From positions 496,001 to 560,000 of the forward strand of contig CAVXYW010000001.1 in the NCBI GenBank assembly GCA_963766295.1: DNA of 64,000 bases. The letters run 5' to 3'. Position 1 is the stretch's first letter, and each line of letters starts with the position of its first letter. The translations under genes and the position numbers were made by a program. The notes below the pieces were generated by a model. That model was not told the origin of the DNA, ran no database searches, and saw only the letters and a list, made by a program, of their open reading frames with translations. This document shows, in pieces, positions 7,712 to 15,829 of the stretch. The DNA comes from JBBDRJ01 sp963766295. Lineage in GTDB: Bacteria; Actinomycetota; JAICYB01.

Positions 7712-8221
7712 CAATGAGCTCGAAGACGGTGAGATCGACAGCGAAGTGAGCCAGGACGCTTCGGCCAGCTCCGGTGACGGAGTCGGCGGTTCGGTGATCG
7801 GTGTTGTCACATCCGCAGGTGGTTCGGCCGACGTTGTGGCCGCCAACACCTCTGAAGACGTCGACATCGAAACCGGTGACGCCACGGCGTTCAACTTCCT
7901 GGACGCCGACGTTGGCCAGCTGAACTTCGATCGTGGTGGCGACGACAACGACGCCGAGGACGACATCTCCTTCGAGGCTGCGCAGACCGTGTCTTCCGCA
8001 ACCGGCGACGGAGTTGGTGGTCAGGTGCTCGGTATCGTCTCCGCTGGTGATGCGTCTGTCGATGCCACCAATGAGTCGACTGACGTCGACGTCTCGACCG
8101 GCGATGCATACGCCGAGAACGACGCCGAGTACGAAGTCGGCCAGGAGGCCGGCGGAGGAGGCGACAACTTCTCGGACGGCGAGATCTCCTCTGAGTTGGC
8201 GCAGGACGCTTCTTCCAACTC
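7650..8221 (+). repeat. 572-bp identical block, second member
   Basis: Second copy of 6525-7096. Its left edge coincides with the frameshift in repeat gene 3. Confidence 0.85.
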
Positions 8222-8402
8222 AGGTGACGCGGTTGCCGGGCAGGTCGCCGGTGTCGTGACCTCGGCTGGTGGTTCGGCGGACCTCGTGCTCGCCAACACC
8301 TCCGAGGACGTTGACGGTGAGTCGGGTGATTCGGACTTCGTCAACGAGTCCGAGGAGTTCGTCGGCCAGCAGAACGAGATCGGCTTGGACGGGCCGGTCT
8401 AG
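7650..8402 (+). CDS. Secreted acidic repeat protein, copy 3, C-terminal part after the frameshift
   Basis: Continuation of copy 3 in the shifted frame: TATAENDLEQGVGQ and then B-A-B repeats, ending EFVGQQNEIGLDGPV and a normal TAG at 8400-8402. Its first 572 bases match copy 2 exactly; the last repeat differs from copy 2 by scattered mostly silent changes. There is no start codon or RBS of its own at the junction. An in-frame upstream ATG at 7458 gives a chimeric ORF that lacks a signal peptide, so independent translation is unlikely to be meaningful. Confidence 0.65.
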   Translation, partial: TATAENDLEQGVGQENIGAGDNELEDGEIDSEVSQDASASSGDGVGGSVIGVVTSAGGSADVVAANTSEDVDIETGDATAFNFLDADVGQLNFDRGGDDNDAEDDISFEAAQTVSSATGDGVGGQVLGIVSAGDASVDATNESTDVDVSTGDAYAENDAEYEVGQEAGGGGDNFSDGEISSELAQDASSNSGDAVAGQVAGVVTSAGGSADLVLANTSEDVDGESGDSDFVNESEEFVGQQNEIGLDGPV

Positions 8403-8416
8403 TCGCTACTTTCAAA

Positions 8417-8448
8417 GAGCGGGCCCCTTCGGGGGCCCGCTCTTCTAT
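8417..8448 (+). terminator. Intrinsic terminator after repeat gene 3
   Basis: The same hairpin as after copy 2 (GAGCGGGCCCC, UUCG loop, 8417-8442) with a TTCTATTT tail. It lies between the repeat gene and the convergent crp-like gene. Confidence 0.85.
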
Positions 8449-8480
8449 TTCAGATGAGCTTGGCTCGGAGCTCGCTAGCC

Positions 8481-9164
8481 CTATTTCGCGCGTTCGCGCA
8501 GGCGCGAGATGTCGCTGACCACGTAGCGCTTGCCGACCCTCGCCACGAGTCCGCGCCGTTTCAGAAGAGCGAGAGCTTTGTTCACGCTTTCTCGCGTTGC
8601 TCCCACCATCTGCGCCAGGCTCTCCTGCGAAAGAGCGAAGTCGATGAGGGTCCCTCCCTCCGCGGCGTCCTTGCCGTGAGCGTCGGCCAGATCGGCCAGG
8701 CGTCGAGCAACACGGCCGGGGACGTCGAAGAATGCGATGTCCTGGAAAGCCTCGTTGGATTGCCGCAGACGTTCGGCGAGAACGCGCAGCATCGTCAGGC
8801 CCAGCTTCGGGCTCTCGGCGATCGCTTCGTGCAGGCCCTTGGCATCTATGGAGAGGAGCTCGGAATCTTCCATCGCTGTGGCGTCGGCCGATCGCGGTGA
8901 TTGGTCGAAGAGCGCGAGCTCGCCGAAGACGTCGCCCGGGCCGAGGACGGCTAGCACGGCTTCGCGTCCGTCCGGGTGGTATGCACTGATCTTTACTGCG
9001 CCGGTGACGATCGCGAAGCAGCGCTCGGCTTGTTCGCCTTGTACGAACAGGACGCTTCCCTTGCGGTAGCGGCGGTGGATGGCGATCTCGGCGATGCGCG
9101 CTTGCGCGCGATCGTCGAGATCGCCGAACAAGGCGGTTGCGCGCAAAGCCTCTATGGCATCCAT
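8481..9164 (-). CDS. CRP/FNR-family transcriptional regulator
   Basis: 227 residues: an N-terminal cyclic-nucleotide-binding beta-roll (about 10-125; FGELALFDQSPRSADAT matches the cNMP-binding signature with the Arg/Ser contact), a dimerisation helix (about 128-150), and a C-terminal winged HTH (LSQESLAQMVGATRESVNKALALLKRRGLV). It resembles actinobacterial CRP proteins (Rv3676/GlxR type). There are no N-terminal cysteines, so it is not an Fe-S FNR. Located 27 bp downstream of the TIM-barrel isomerase gene on the same strand; possibly one transcript. Confidence 0.9.
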   Translation of the reverse strand: MDAIEALRATALFGDLDDRAQARIAEIAIHRRYRKGSVLFVQGEQAERCFAIVTGAVKISAYHPDGREAVLAVLGPGDVFGELALFDQSPRSADATAMEDSELLSIDAKGLHEAIAESPKLGLTMLRVLAERLRQSNEAFQDIAFFDVPGRVARRLADLADAHGKDAAEGGTLIDFALSQESLAQMVGATRESVNKALALLKRRGLVARVGKRYVVSDISRLRERAK

Positions 9165-9191
9165 CGGCTTTAGGTTATGGCTCCGCGCGCG

Positions 9192-10037
9192 TCAGCGGTT
9201 GTCGTCGCGGCTTTGCGATGCCGGTGGGTTCGACGGATTGGTGACGGGCAGGTTGGCGCGCACGAGGTCGAGCGACTCGCCGAAGAGTCGCTCGAGATCG
9301 TGCAGATCCTGCGTTGCCGGTCCCGGCTCGATCTCGAGAGCGATGGTGCGTAAAGCCGGTCCGTCCAGCGCGCGGACGAAGTCGGCGATCGGAAGGATGC
9401 CTTGGCCCAAGGGAGCGTGGCTGTCGCGACCCTTGCCCCGGTTGTCCGAAAGATGGATGTGGATGACACGGTCTGCGATCTCCCGATACGACTCGACCAG
9501 ATCTTGCTCCGAAACCGCGAGGTGTGATGTGTCGAGTGTCACGTAACGGAAGCGACGTAGACCCTCGAGTCCTCTGAATCGATGGAAGCTCATGCGCCGG
9601 CCCCCGACATGAACGGGATACATGTTCTCCATCGTTATCGCCGGACCACCTTCCTGTAGAACGTCCTCCAGCTCGTGCAGCAGCCACAGGGCGTAGCGCG
9701 GCTGCCAGAAGTAGGGCGGGTGGAGGACGATGGTCTGGACATCCAGCGCCTTGCACAGTTCGGCCGTCCGGCGGATCTTCTCCAAGGGATTGGTCGAGAA
9801 GACGCCGCGAGTTAGCAACAGCTGCGGCGCATGGACCGCGACGATCGGCAGGTCGTGGCGCTCCGCCAGCTTCTCTAGCTCGTTGGCTGACTGCGTCTCC
9901 GGGCTCTGCGTGACCATGATCTCCACGCCCTCGGCCCCCGCGCCTTTCAGCGCCTCGAAGGCAAGGGACAGGTCCAGGCGCCAAAGAGGGCCCGTAGATA
10001 TAGCCAGGGTTGGATTTGTTCGGGGCGATGCAGCCAT
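9192..10037 (-). CDS. Sugar phosphate isomerase/epimerase (AP endonuclease 2-like TIM barrel)
   Basis: A 281-residue xylose-isomerase-like TIM barrel. Metal-site segments are visible: IVAVHAPQ, TIVLHPPYFW, ITMENMYP, VTLDTSHLAV, VIHIHLSDNRG and the late IALEIEPG, which supply the usual His/Glu/Asp ligands. Substrate unknown. It is transcribed toward crp and divergently from the LmeA-like gene (29 bp between starts). Confidence 0.8.
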   Translation of the reverse strand: MAASPRTNPTLAISTGPLWRLDLSLAFEALKGAGAEGVEIMVTQSPETQSANELEKLAERHDLPIVAVHAPQLLLTRGVFSTNPLEKIRRTAELCKALDVQTIVLHPPYFWQPRYALWLLHELEDVLQEGGPAITMENMYPVHVGGRRMSFHRFRGLEGLRRFRYVTLDTSHLAVSEQDLVESYREIADRVIHIHLSDNRGKGRDSHAPLGQGILPIADFVRALDGPALRTIALEIEPGPATQDLHDLERLFGESLDLVRANLPVTNPSNPPASQSRDDNR

Positions 10038-10066
10038 AGGGACCTCTCAGATTAGCCTGGCGTTCC

Positions 10067-10828
10067 ATGAGACGACGGCGGGGCCTCAGATGGCTAGCGG
10101 TCGGCGTGCTGGTTGCCGTCGGCCTGTTCTTCGTTATCGACATCGTTACGCTTCGATACCTCGAGTCCCGGGGGCGCGATCAGATCGTCCAGACCATGTC
10201 CGCTGAGGACGGATCGCTCGATCTGGGCAACGTCCCTTTCCTGCCGAGCTTCCTTAGAGGACGCCTGGGCACCGCCGAGGTTCGCATCCGTGGGGCCAAC
10301 GCTCCGGGCGGACTTCGCGTCCAGGCGGTGACCGCGAAGCTGACCGACGTCAGGTTCTCGCCGGGGCGGATGTTCGCGCTGGCGCGGTCGAGCTTCGCTT
10401 CGCGCTCGAAGGTCACATCTTCTTCTCCGATCGGATCCATGGAGCTGGCCGAGGACGATCTCGAGGACTACATCTCTGGGAAGGTTCCGGGCATCGGCTC
10501 GGTAGAAGTAAGGGCATCGGGGATCGAGGTCTTCTTCCTCACCGAAGGCGTGAGGCTGGAGAACGACGACGCGCCCGAAGGAGACGAGCTGAGTCAACCG
10601 GCGCGTTACTTGCCCCGCGTCGAGAGTGGAAAGCTCGTCCTGGTTCCGACAAGCCTTTCCCAGATCCACGAGAGCTTTAGGTCCGAAGCCGGCCGGATCA
10701 GGGATCTGATCAGGCTTCCCAACATCCCCTCCGGACTCCGGGCCGACGTCCGGCTCGGAGAAGGAGTCGTGGTCGTTGAAGTCAACGGTCCCGAAATCGA
10801 GCTGACGCTCGGCGAAGGGAACGAGTGA
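10067..10828 (+). CDS. LmeA/DUF2993-like lipid-binding protein
   Basis: 253 residues with an N-terminal membrane segment (about 8-27, LAVGVLVAVGLFFVIDIV) and a DUF2993-like exported domain. The start of the domain shows the LRYLESRGRDQIVQ helix, followed by strands ending in LTDVRFSP and GIGSVEVRASG. LmeA of mycobacteria is a periplasmic phospholipid-binding protein involved in lipomannan maturation; a lipid-related envelope role is inferred here. Its stop overlaps the next gene's start (ATGA). Confidence 0.72.
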   Translation: MRRRRGLRWLAVGVLVAVGLFFVIDIVTLRYLESRGRDQIVQTMSAEDGSLDLGNVPFLPSFLRGRLGTAEVRIRGANAPGGLRVQAVTAKLTDVRFSPGRMFALARSSFASRSKVTSSSPIGSMELAEDDLEDYISGKVPGIGSVEVRASGIEVFFLTEGVRLENDDAPEGDELSQPARYLPRVESGKLVLVPTSLSQIHESFRSEAGRIRDLIRLPNIPSGLRADVRLGEGVVVVEVNGPEIELTLGEGNE

Positions 10829-12159
10829 TGACCGGGAGCGTGAACGTTTCTTCGCGCGAGGCACCGGTCGTCCTCGACGCAGACGTAGTGGTGTGCGGCG
10901 CCGGTTCGGCCGGGCTCGGTGCGGCGCTGGCCGCTGCGCGAAGCGGTTCGAAGGTCGCACTTGTAGAACGCTGGCCTTTCTTCGGCGGCAACGCTACCGC
11001 TGCAAGTCTGGGTTCGATCTGCGGGCTCTACGTTCGAAGCAGCGGCTCCTTCGAGCACGTAAGCAACGGCATCGCGCGCGAGTGGGCGGAAGGTTTGTCA
11101 GCGTCGGGATGGGGACTCGGTCCGATCCCGTACAAGGAGACGGCCGTGATGCCATACGTACCGTGGGGTTACAAGCGGCTGGCGGACCGGCTCATCACCG
11201 ACGAAGAACGGATCACCCCGCTCCTTCATTCGTTCATCTCGGGCGTCGTCCGCTCGGGCGATGCGATAGAAGCGGTGGTCATCGCAACCAAGCAAGGGCC
11301 GAAGGCGATCCGCGGACGTGTTTTCGTCGATGCGACGGGCGATGCCGACGTCGTTTATCACGCCGGTTCTTCGTGGGAGATGGGAGAAACCGGGCGCTTG
11401 CAATACCCCTCGATGCAGTTTTATATGCAGAATGTCGATCTCGCCGAAGCGATGAAGGCCGGTCTCGGACTGCTGGCCGAGAAGATCAAGCAGGCATACG
11501 ACAGCAGATCGCACGACTTGACGCGTTCGGCCGGCGCGGTCATCCCGACCATGCGCGAGGGCGAGGTCGTCGGCGCGATGACGCGAGTGGCCAAACCTTC
11601 CGGCGGCGTTCCCGACGGGACCGATGTCTTCGATCTCACGGCGGCTGAGATCAGCGGTCGCGCGATCGCGGAAGAATCTGCGCGTTTCCTGAAAGACGAG
11701 ATGCCGGGCTTCGCTTCGTCCTACCTGCAGGACACAGCGACGACTCTCGGTGTGAGAGAGACGCGGCACGCTATCGGTGATCACGTGTTGTCCTTCGAAG
11801 AAGCGGTGGCCTGCACTAAGCATCCGGACGGAGTGGCGGCTGCGACCTGGCCGTTCGAGTTCCATACCGAAGGGGCAGAGACGCGCTGGGAGTTCTTACC
11901 GGACGGAGATTGGTTCGAGATCCCGTTCCGGAGCTTGGTCGCTTCCGGCGTTTCCAATCTGCTGGTGGCCGGACGGTGCATCTCGGCAACACACGAGGCA
12001 CTCGCATCGTCGCGAGTTACGGGTACGTGCATGGCGATCGGCGAAGCCGCCGGCCGCGCGGCGGCGATGTCGGTGTCAGGAGACGTCGGACCCCGCGAGA
12101 TCGATGCCGAGAAGCTGCGAGCTGAGTTGGTCTCGTCCGGGGCCCTTCTGGTGCGATGA
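10825..12159 (+). CDS. FAD-dependent oxidoreductase (PF12831-like)
   Basis: 444 residues with an N-terminal dinucleotide-binding Rossmann motif, DVVVCGAGSAGLGAALAAAR, an acidic VALVERWPFFGG segment, VFVDATGDADVVYHAG in the middle, and a C-terminal FAD-binding region NLLVAGRCISATHEALASSR with GTCMAIGEAAGRAAA. This is the pattern of the FAD_oxidored family that includes polysaccharide and anaerobic-type oxidoreductases of unknown substrate. Translationally coupled on both sides (ATGA overlaps), so it probably works with the LmeA-like protein or the acyl-CoA ligase. Confidence 0.85.
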   Translation: MMTGSVNVSSREAPVVLDADVVVCGAGSAGLGAALAAARSGSKVALVERWPFFGGNATAASLGSICGLYVRSSGSFEHVSNGIAREWAEGLSASGWGLGPIPYKETAVMPYVPWGYKRLADRLITDEERITPLLHSFISGVVRSGDAIEAVVIATKQGPKAIRGRVFVDATGDADVVYHAGSSWEMGETGRLQYPSMQFYMQNVDLAEAMKAGLGLLAEKIKQAYDSRSHDLTRSAGAVIPTMREGEVVGAMTRVAKPSGGVPDGTDVFDLTAAEISGRAIAEESARFLKDEMPGFASSYLQDTATTLGVRETRHAIGDHVLSFEEAVACTKHPDGVAAATWPFEFHTEGAETRWEFLPDGDWFEIPFRSLVASGVSNLLVAGRCISATHEALASSRVTGTCMAIGEAAGRAAAMSVSGDVGPREIDAEKLRAELVSSGALLVR

Positions 12160-13652
12160 CCAACCTCGCGCAGTACCTGTCCGATACGGCGAAACGATCA
12201 CCCGACCGTCCGGCGATCGTGTTCGAAGGTTCGACTACGACTTACGCAGGCTTGGCCGAGCAGGCCAGTCGTGCGGCGTTGCGACTGACCGAGGAAGGCA
12301 TCGGACGCGGGGATCGCGTCGCCCTGTGGCTTCCGAACCATCCAGCCTTCGCATCGGCGATGTACGCGGTGTGGCAGGTCGGCGCGATCGTTGTTCCCGT
12401 TCACGCAGCACTGACCAAGCCGGAGGCGCGTCACATCCTCGAAGACGCAGGAGTCAAGGCCGCTTTCGTCGGACAGGACCAGCTCGATGCCGAAGCGGAA
12501 GAGCTGTTGCACGAGCTCGGCATATTCGCGTTCGTCCTCCCCGGCGACGCGCCGGACGGTGCCGACGCCTCGACCGCCGAGTCCTCTATTTCCATCGCGG
12601 AGGCTGGAGGTGAAGATCTGGCTCTGATCGCCTACACCTCGGGGACGTCGGGCCTGCCCAAAGGCGCGATGCTCACGCACGCCAATCTTCGAGCCAACGT
12701 CGAACAGATGCGTGCATCGCCCATCGCCGTATCGCCGGAAGACGTTGTCCTCTGCGTGCTTCCGCTCTTTCACATCTTCGGTCTCAATGTGGTGCTGAAT
12801 CTGGGCGTTTGCGTGGGAGCCGAGATCGTATTGATGCAACGCTTCGATCCAGCTGCCTCCGTCGAAGCGATAGCCAAGGAAGCCGTGACGGTGGTCGCCG
12901 GCGCCCCGCCCGTCTACGTCGCTTGGCTCAATGCGCCACCCGAGTCGTTCGCGAACGTGCGCGTGGCCATCTCCGGCGCCGCGCCTTTGTCCAAGGAAGT
13001 GCTCGAGCAGTTCCGCGAGCGATTCGGAGTGACGATCTGGGAGGGCTACGGACTTACCGAAACGTCCCCGGCACTTACGTTCACGGGCATCGGCGGTGTC
13101 GCCAAACCGGGATCCATCGGACGGCCGCTGGACGGCGTGGAGTTGCGTCTGGTCGACGAGGACGGAGAAGACGTCGAGGAGGGCGATCCCGGCGAGATTG
13201 TCGTCCGGGGGCCGAACGTGTTCAGCGGTTACTGGAACCATCCTGACTACACGGAGCAGGCGTTCGTGGACGGATGGTTCCGGACGGGGGACGTCGGCGT
13301 TGCCGACGACGACGGCGATCTTTACATCGTCGATCGCCGGAAGGACCTGATCCTCGTCTCCGGTTTCAACGTCTACCCGCGCGAGGTGGAGGAAGTTCTG
13401 CGACGGCACCCGGGCGTCGGCGACTGCGCAGTCGTCGGCGATCACGACGATCAGACTGGTGAGCGCGTACGCGCCGTCGTCGTTCCAGATCCGCCGGGTG
13501 TTTCTTTGACCGAAGAAGAAGTCATCGAGTTCTGTTCGCGCAGCCTCGCGCCGTACAAGCTCCCGCGCACCGTCGAGATCGTCACTGCGATCCCGCGCAA
13601 CGCCGCCGGCAAGGTCCTTCGCCGAGAGCTCAAACACCAGGACGCGCCGTAG
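12156..13652 (+). CDS. Class I adenylate-forming enzyme (acyl-CoA synthetase / AMP-ligase)
   Basis: 498 residues with the diagnostic motifs in order: A3 phosphate loop YTSGTSGLPKG, A5 GYGLTETSP, A7/A8 WFRTGDVG...YIVDRRKDLILVSGFNVYP, and the A10 lysine in PRNAAGKVLRREL. The family activates a carboxylate as acyl-AMP and transfers it to CoA; length and hinge fit medium/long-chain fatty acid or aromatic acid ligases. Start overlaps the oxidoreductase stop by 4 bp. Confidence 0.9.
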   Translation: MTNLAQYLSDTAKRSPDRPAIVFEGSTTTYAGLAEQASRAALRLTEEGIGRGDRVALWLPNHPAFASAMYAVWQVGAIVVPVHAALTKPEARHILEDAGVKAAFVGQDQLDAEAEELLHELGIFAFVLPGDAPDGADASTAESSISIAEAGGEDLALIAYTSGTSGLPKGAMLTHANLRANVEQMRASPIAVSPEDVVLCVLPLFHIFGLNVVLNLGVCVGAEIVLMQRFDPAASVEAIAKEAVTVVAGAPPVYVAWLNAPPESFANVRVAISGAAPLSKEVLEQFRERFGVTIWEGYGLTETSPALTFTGIGGVAKPGSIGRPLDGVELRLVDEDGEDVEEGDPGEIVVRGPNVFSGYWNHPDYTEQAFVDGWFRTGDVGVADDDGDLYIVDRRKDLILVSGFNVYPREVEEVLRRHPGVGDCAVVGDHDDQTGERVRAVVVPDPPGVSLTEEEVIEFCSRSLAPYKLPRTVEIVTAIPRNAAGKVLRRELKHQDAP

Positions 13653-13670
13653 GCGCTCCTTTCAATCGGC

Positions 13671-14318
13671 ATGCTCATCCTCTTTCCAATATTGGCGGCC
13701 TTGCTCGCCGCCGTTTTCAGTGTCGCGACGTGGCGCGAGGCCAAGGGTCGCGCGGCACTGCGCATCTGGTCCGTCGCTCTTGCTCAATTCGCTATAGGCA
13801 GTGGAGCAGTCGTATGGGGAACGCTTTTCGGATGGAACGGAGCGACGTATCGGGTCTTCTACGGATTCGGAGCCGTCCTCAATGTCGCCTGGCTCGGTCT
13901 CGGGACGCTCTGGCTGGTTTGGGAGAGAGCGGCAGCAATCATCGCAACCATCCTCTTGTTCGCGATCAGCGTCTGGGCGCTGACAGTCGTCGCAACTACT
14001 GATTTGATCCCGGGTGCTGCCTCTGCGTTCGCTTCCGATCAGTTGCCGTCGGCGCGCGAGGTGATGCCAACCCTCGCTCGAAATCTGTCGCGCTGGTTCT
14101 CCATCACCGGATCGGTGATCGTCCTGGCCGGACTCGGGATGTCTCTTCTTCAAGTTGGCCGGAGGAACACACTCGGCCTCGGTCTGCTGGCTTCAGGCGT
14201 GGTCGTGGCCGGAGTAGCCAGCGAGCTTGCGCGAGCCGGTTACATAGTCGTCTTCGCTATTGGACTGGCCTGGGGGATCGGGTTGATGTACGCCGGCTTT
14301 GTCCGGACGAGAACCTAG
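13671..14318 (+). CDS. Polytopic membrane protein of unknown function
   Basis: 215 residues, mostly hydrophobic, with about seven predicted membrane segments (roughly 2-20, 32-52, 62-80, 85-107, 140-160, 168-186, 190-208) and a short hydrophilic loop around 110-135. Not recognised. It sits 18 bp after the ligase gene and just before ccdA, so is likely part of the same operon. Confidence 0.7.
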   Translation: MLILFPILAALLAAVFSVATWREAKGRAALRIWSVALAQFAIGSGAVVWGTLFGWNGATYRVFYGFGAVLNVAWLGLGTLWLVWERAAAIIATILLFAISVWALTVVATTDLIPGAASAFASDQLPSAREVMPTLARNLSRWFSITGSVIVLAGLGMSLLQVGRRNTLGLGLLASGVVVAGVASELARAGYIVVFAIGLAWGIGLMYAGFVRTRT

Positions 14319-14335
14319 GCCGCTAGCGTGGACAC

Positions 14336-15040
14336 GTGTTCGTCGACGGTCTGATCACGTTCGGCGCCGGTTTGGTCGGCTTTCTTTCACCCTGCGTTCT
14401 GCCTTTGCTTCCCGGCTACGTCGGCTACATGACCGGAACCGCTGTGGACGAGCGCGTTCCCGTCCGCAAGGCGCTGCCCGGAACGCTGGCTTTCGTAGGC
14501 GGATTGACCGTCGTCTTCGTTTCGCTCGGCGCGACGGCCTCCGTGCTGTCGTCCTTCTTGAACGACAACAAACGACTGATCGAGGTCATCAGCGGCTCGT
14601 TCGTCATCGCCCTGGGGGCATTGATGGTCCTCGGCCCCCGTTCTCCGTTCCTTCGCGAGAGACGGTTCAACGTTCGTCCCGGCGGAGGTGTCCTGCGTAC
14701 CTTCGGCCTCGGCGCGGCTTTCGCGTTCGCGTGGACGCCGTGCATCGGTCCGACGCTAGGCGCTGCGTTGAATCTCGCTGCCACCTCCGACGGACTGGTC
14801 GACGGTATCGGTCTCTTGTTCGCTTACTCACTCGGGATCGGACTTCCGTTCATCGCAGCCGGGTTGGGTCTCATGACGTTCGGCGGAAGATTGAAACGTC
14901 ACGCCGCGACCATCCAACTGGTAGGCGGCGTCGTTCTGGTCGGCGTCGGGATCTTGATGGTCACCGGACGCCTCACCGATATCACCATCTGGGCGCAGCG
15001 GGTGATGTCCGACGTGGGCTTGGATTTCTGGAACATCTGA
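14336..15040 (+). CDS. ccdA: CcdA/DsbD-type cytochrome c biogenesis (thiol-disulfide) membrane protein
   Basis: 234 residues, six membrane helices, with the two reactive cysteines typical of CcdA: C20 in FLSPCVLPLLPGY and C136 in FAWTPCIGPTLGAAL. CcdA carries electrons from cytoplasmic thioredoxin to extracytoplasmic apocytochrome c or other disulfide proteins. GTG start. It immediately precedes rex and the haem genes, a sensible neighbour for cytochrome maturation. Confidence 0.9.
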   Translation: MFVDGLITFGAGLVGFLSPCVLPLLPGYVGYMTGTAVDERVPVRKALPGTLAFVGGLTVVFVSLGATASVLSSFLNDNKRLIEVISGSFVIALGALMVLGPRSPFLRERRFNVRPGGGVLRTFGLGAAFAFAWTPCIGPTLGAALNLAATSDGLVDGIGLLFAYSLGIGLPFIAAGLGLMTFGGRLKRHAATIQLVGGVVLVGVGILMVTGRLTDITIWAQRVMSDVGLDFWNI

Positions 15041-15045
15041 CGAGT

Positions 15046-15083
15046 TTGTGAACTTGTGTACGACCGCTGGCCCCCGCTAGCAT
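15046..15083 (+). promoter_or_regulatory. Probable Rex operator and rex-hem promoter
   Basis: TTGTGAACTTGTGTACGA at 15046-15063 has a perfect left half-site (TTGTGAAC) and a degenerate right half (5 of 8) compared with the Streptomyces Rex operator. It overlaps a possible -35 (TTGTGT 15054-15059) that is 18 bp from TAGCAT (15078-15083). The resulting leader would be only a few bases, so rex may be nearly leaderless. Redox (NADH/NAD+) autoregulation of rex-hem is known in Streptomyces and is inferred here. Confidence 0.6.
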
Positions 15084-15093
15084 CCGCCACCAA

Positions 15094-15801
15094 ATGACCA
15101 ATGCTCCCGGCGGGCGCCAGCCGGCCGACCGAACGCGCACCGGCGCCCGCGTCCGGACCAAGCCCATCCCCGAGGCAACGGTCGCCCGGCTCCCGGTTTA
15201 TCTGCGCGTCCTCGGCGAACTCGGCGTCCAGCAGATACAAACCGTCTCGTCGGAGCGGTTGGCGGAAGCGGCCGGCGTGAATCCGCCGAAGGTTCGCAAA
15301 GATCTTTCGTACCTGGGCAGCTACGGAACGCGCGGCGTGGGCTACGACGTCGAGTACCTCGTGTACCAGATCTCCCGCGAGCTCGGACTCACGCAGGACT
15401 GGCCGGTGGCCATCGTCGGCATGGGCAACTTGGGACAGGCGCTGGCCGGATACAAAGGCTTCCCCGAACGCGGCTTCCGCATCTCGGCTCTCTTCGACAA
15501 GGACGACGCTCGTACCGGACAAAAGGTCGGCGAACTATCGATCGAACACGTCGACGACCTAGAGCGATCCCTCAAAGAGAAGGACATCTCCATCGCGATC
15601 ATCGCCACGCCGGCTCCCGCGGCACAGGAAACGGCCGAGCGCCTCGTCGCCGCCGGTGTTCGGTCGGTCCTCAACTTCGCGCCGACCGTGCTCACCGTGC
15701 CGGACAAGATCCATCTGCGGCAGGTCGACCTGTCCGTCGAACTGCAGATACTCGCCTTCTATGAGCAGCGCGGTGCCGGCCGGAAGGCCCCCAAAGCGTG
15801 A
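15094..15801 (+). CDS. rex: Redox-sensing transcriptional repressor Rex
   Basis: 235 residues: an N-terminal winged HTH (IPEATVARLPVYLRVLGEL ... VSSERLAEAAGVNPPKVRKDLSYLGSYGTRGVGYDVEYL) and a Rossmann domain that binds NADH (VAIVGMGNLGQAL; ALFDKDDARTGQ), with the swapped C-terminal helix ILAFYEQR. It releases DNA when NADH/NAD+ rises. The rex-hemA-hemC order is the Actinobacteria arrangement. Because the C-terminal region follows family consensus, it should be active. Confidence 0.95.
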   Translation: MTNAPGGRQPADRTRTGARVRTKPIPEATVARLPVYLRVLGELGVQQIQTVSSERLAEAAGVNPPKVRKDLSYLGSYGTRGVGYDVEYLVYQISRELGLTQDWPVAIVGMGNLGQALAGYKGFPERGFRISALFDKDDARTGQKVGELSIEHVDDLERSLKEKDISIAIIATPAPAAQETAERLVAAGVRSVLNFAPTVLTVPDKIHLRQVDLSVELQILAFYEQRGAGRKAPKA

Positions 15802-15829
15802 ATCCTCGAGCCTTTAGACTGACCTCGTA

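Noticed and set aside
4750..8400. Periodic repeats that resemble a CRISPR or minisatellite array
   Set aside because: The period is about 230 bp, the units are imperfect and keep an open frame with a signal peptide; they are protein repeats.
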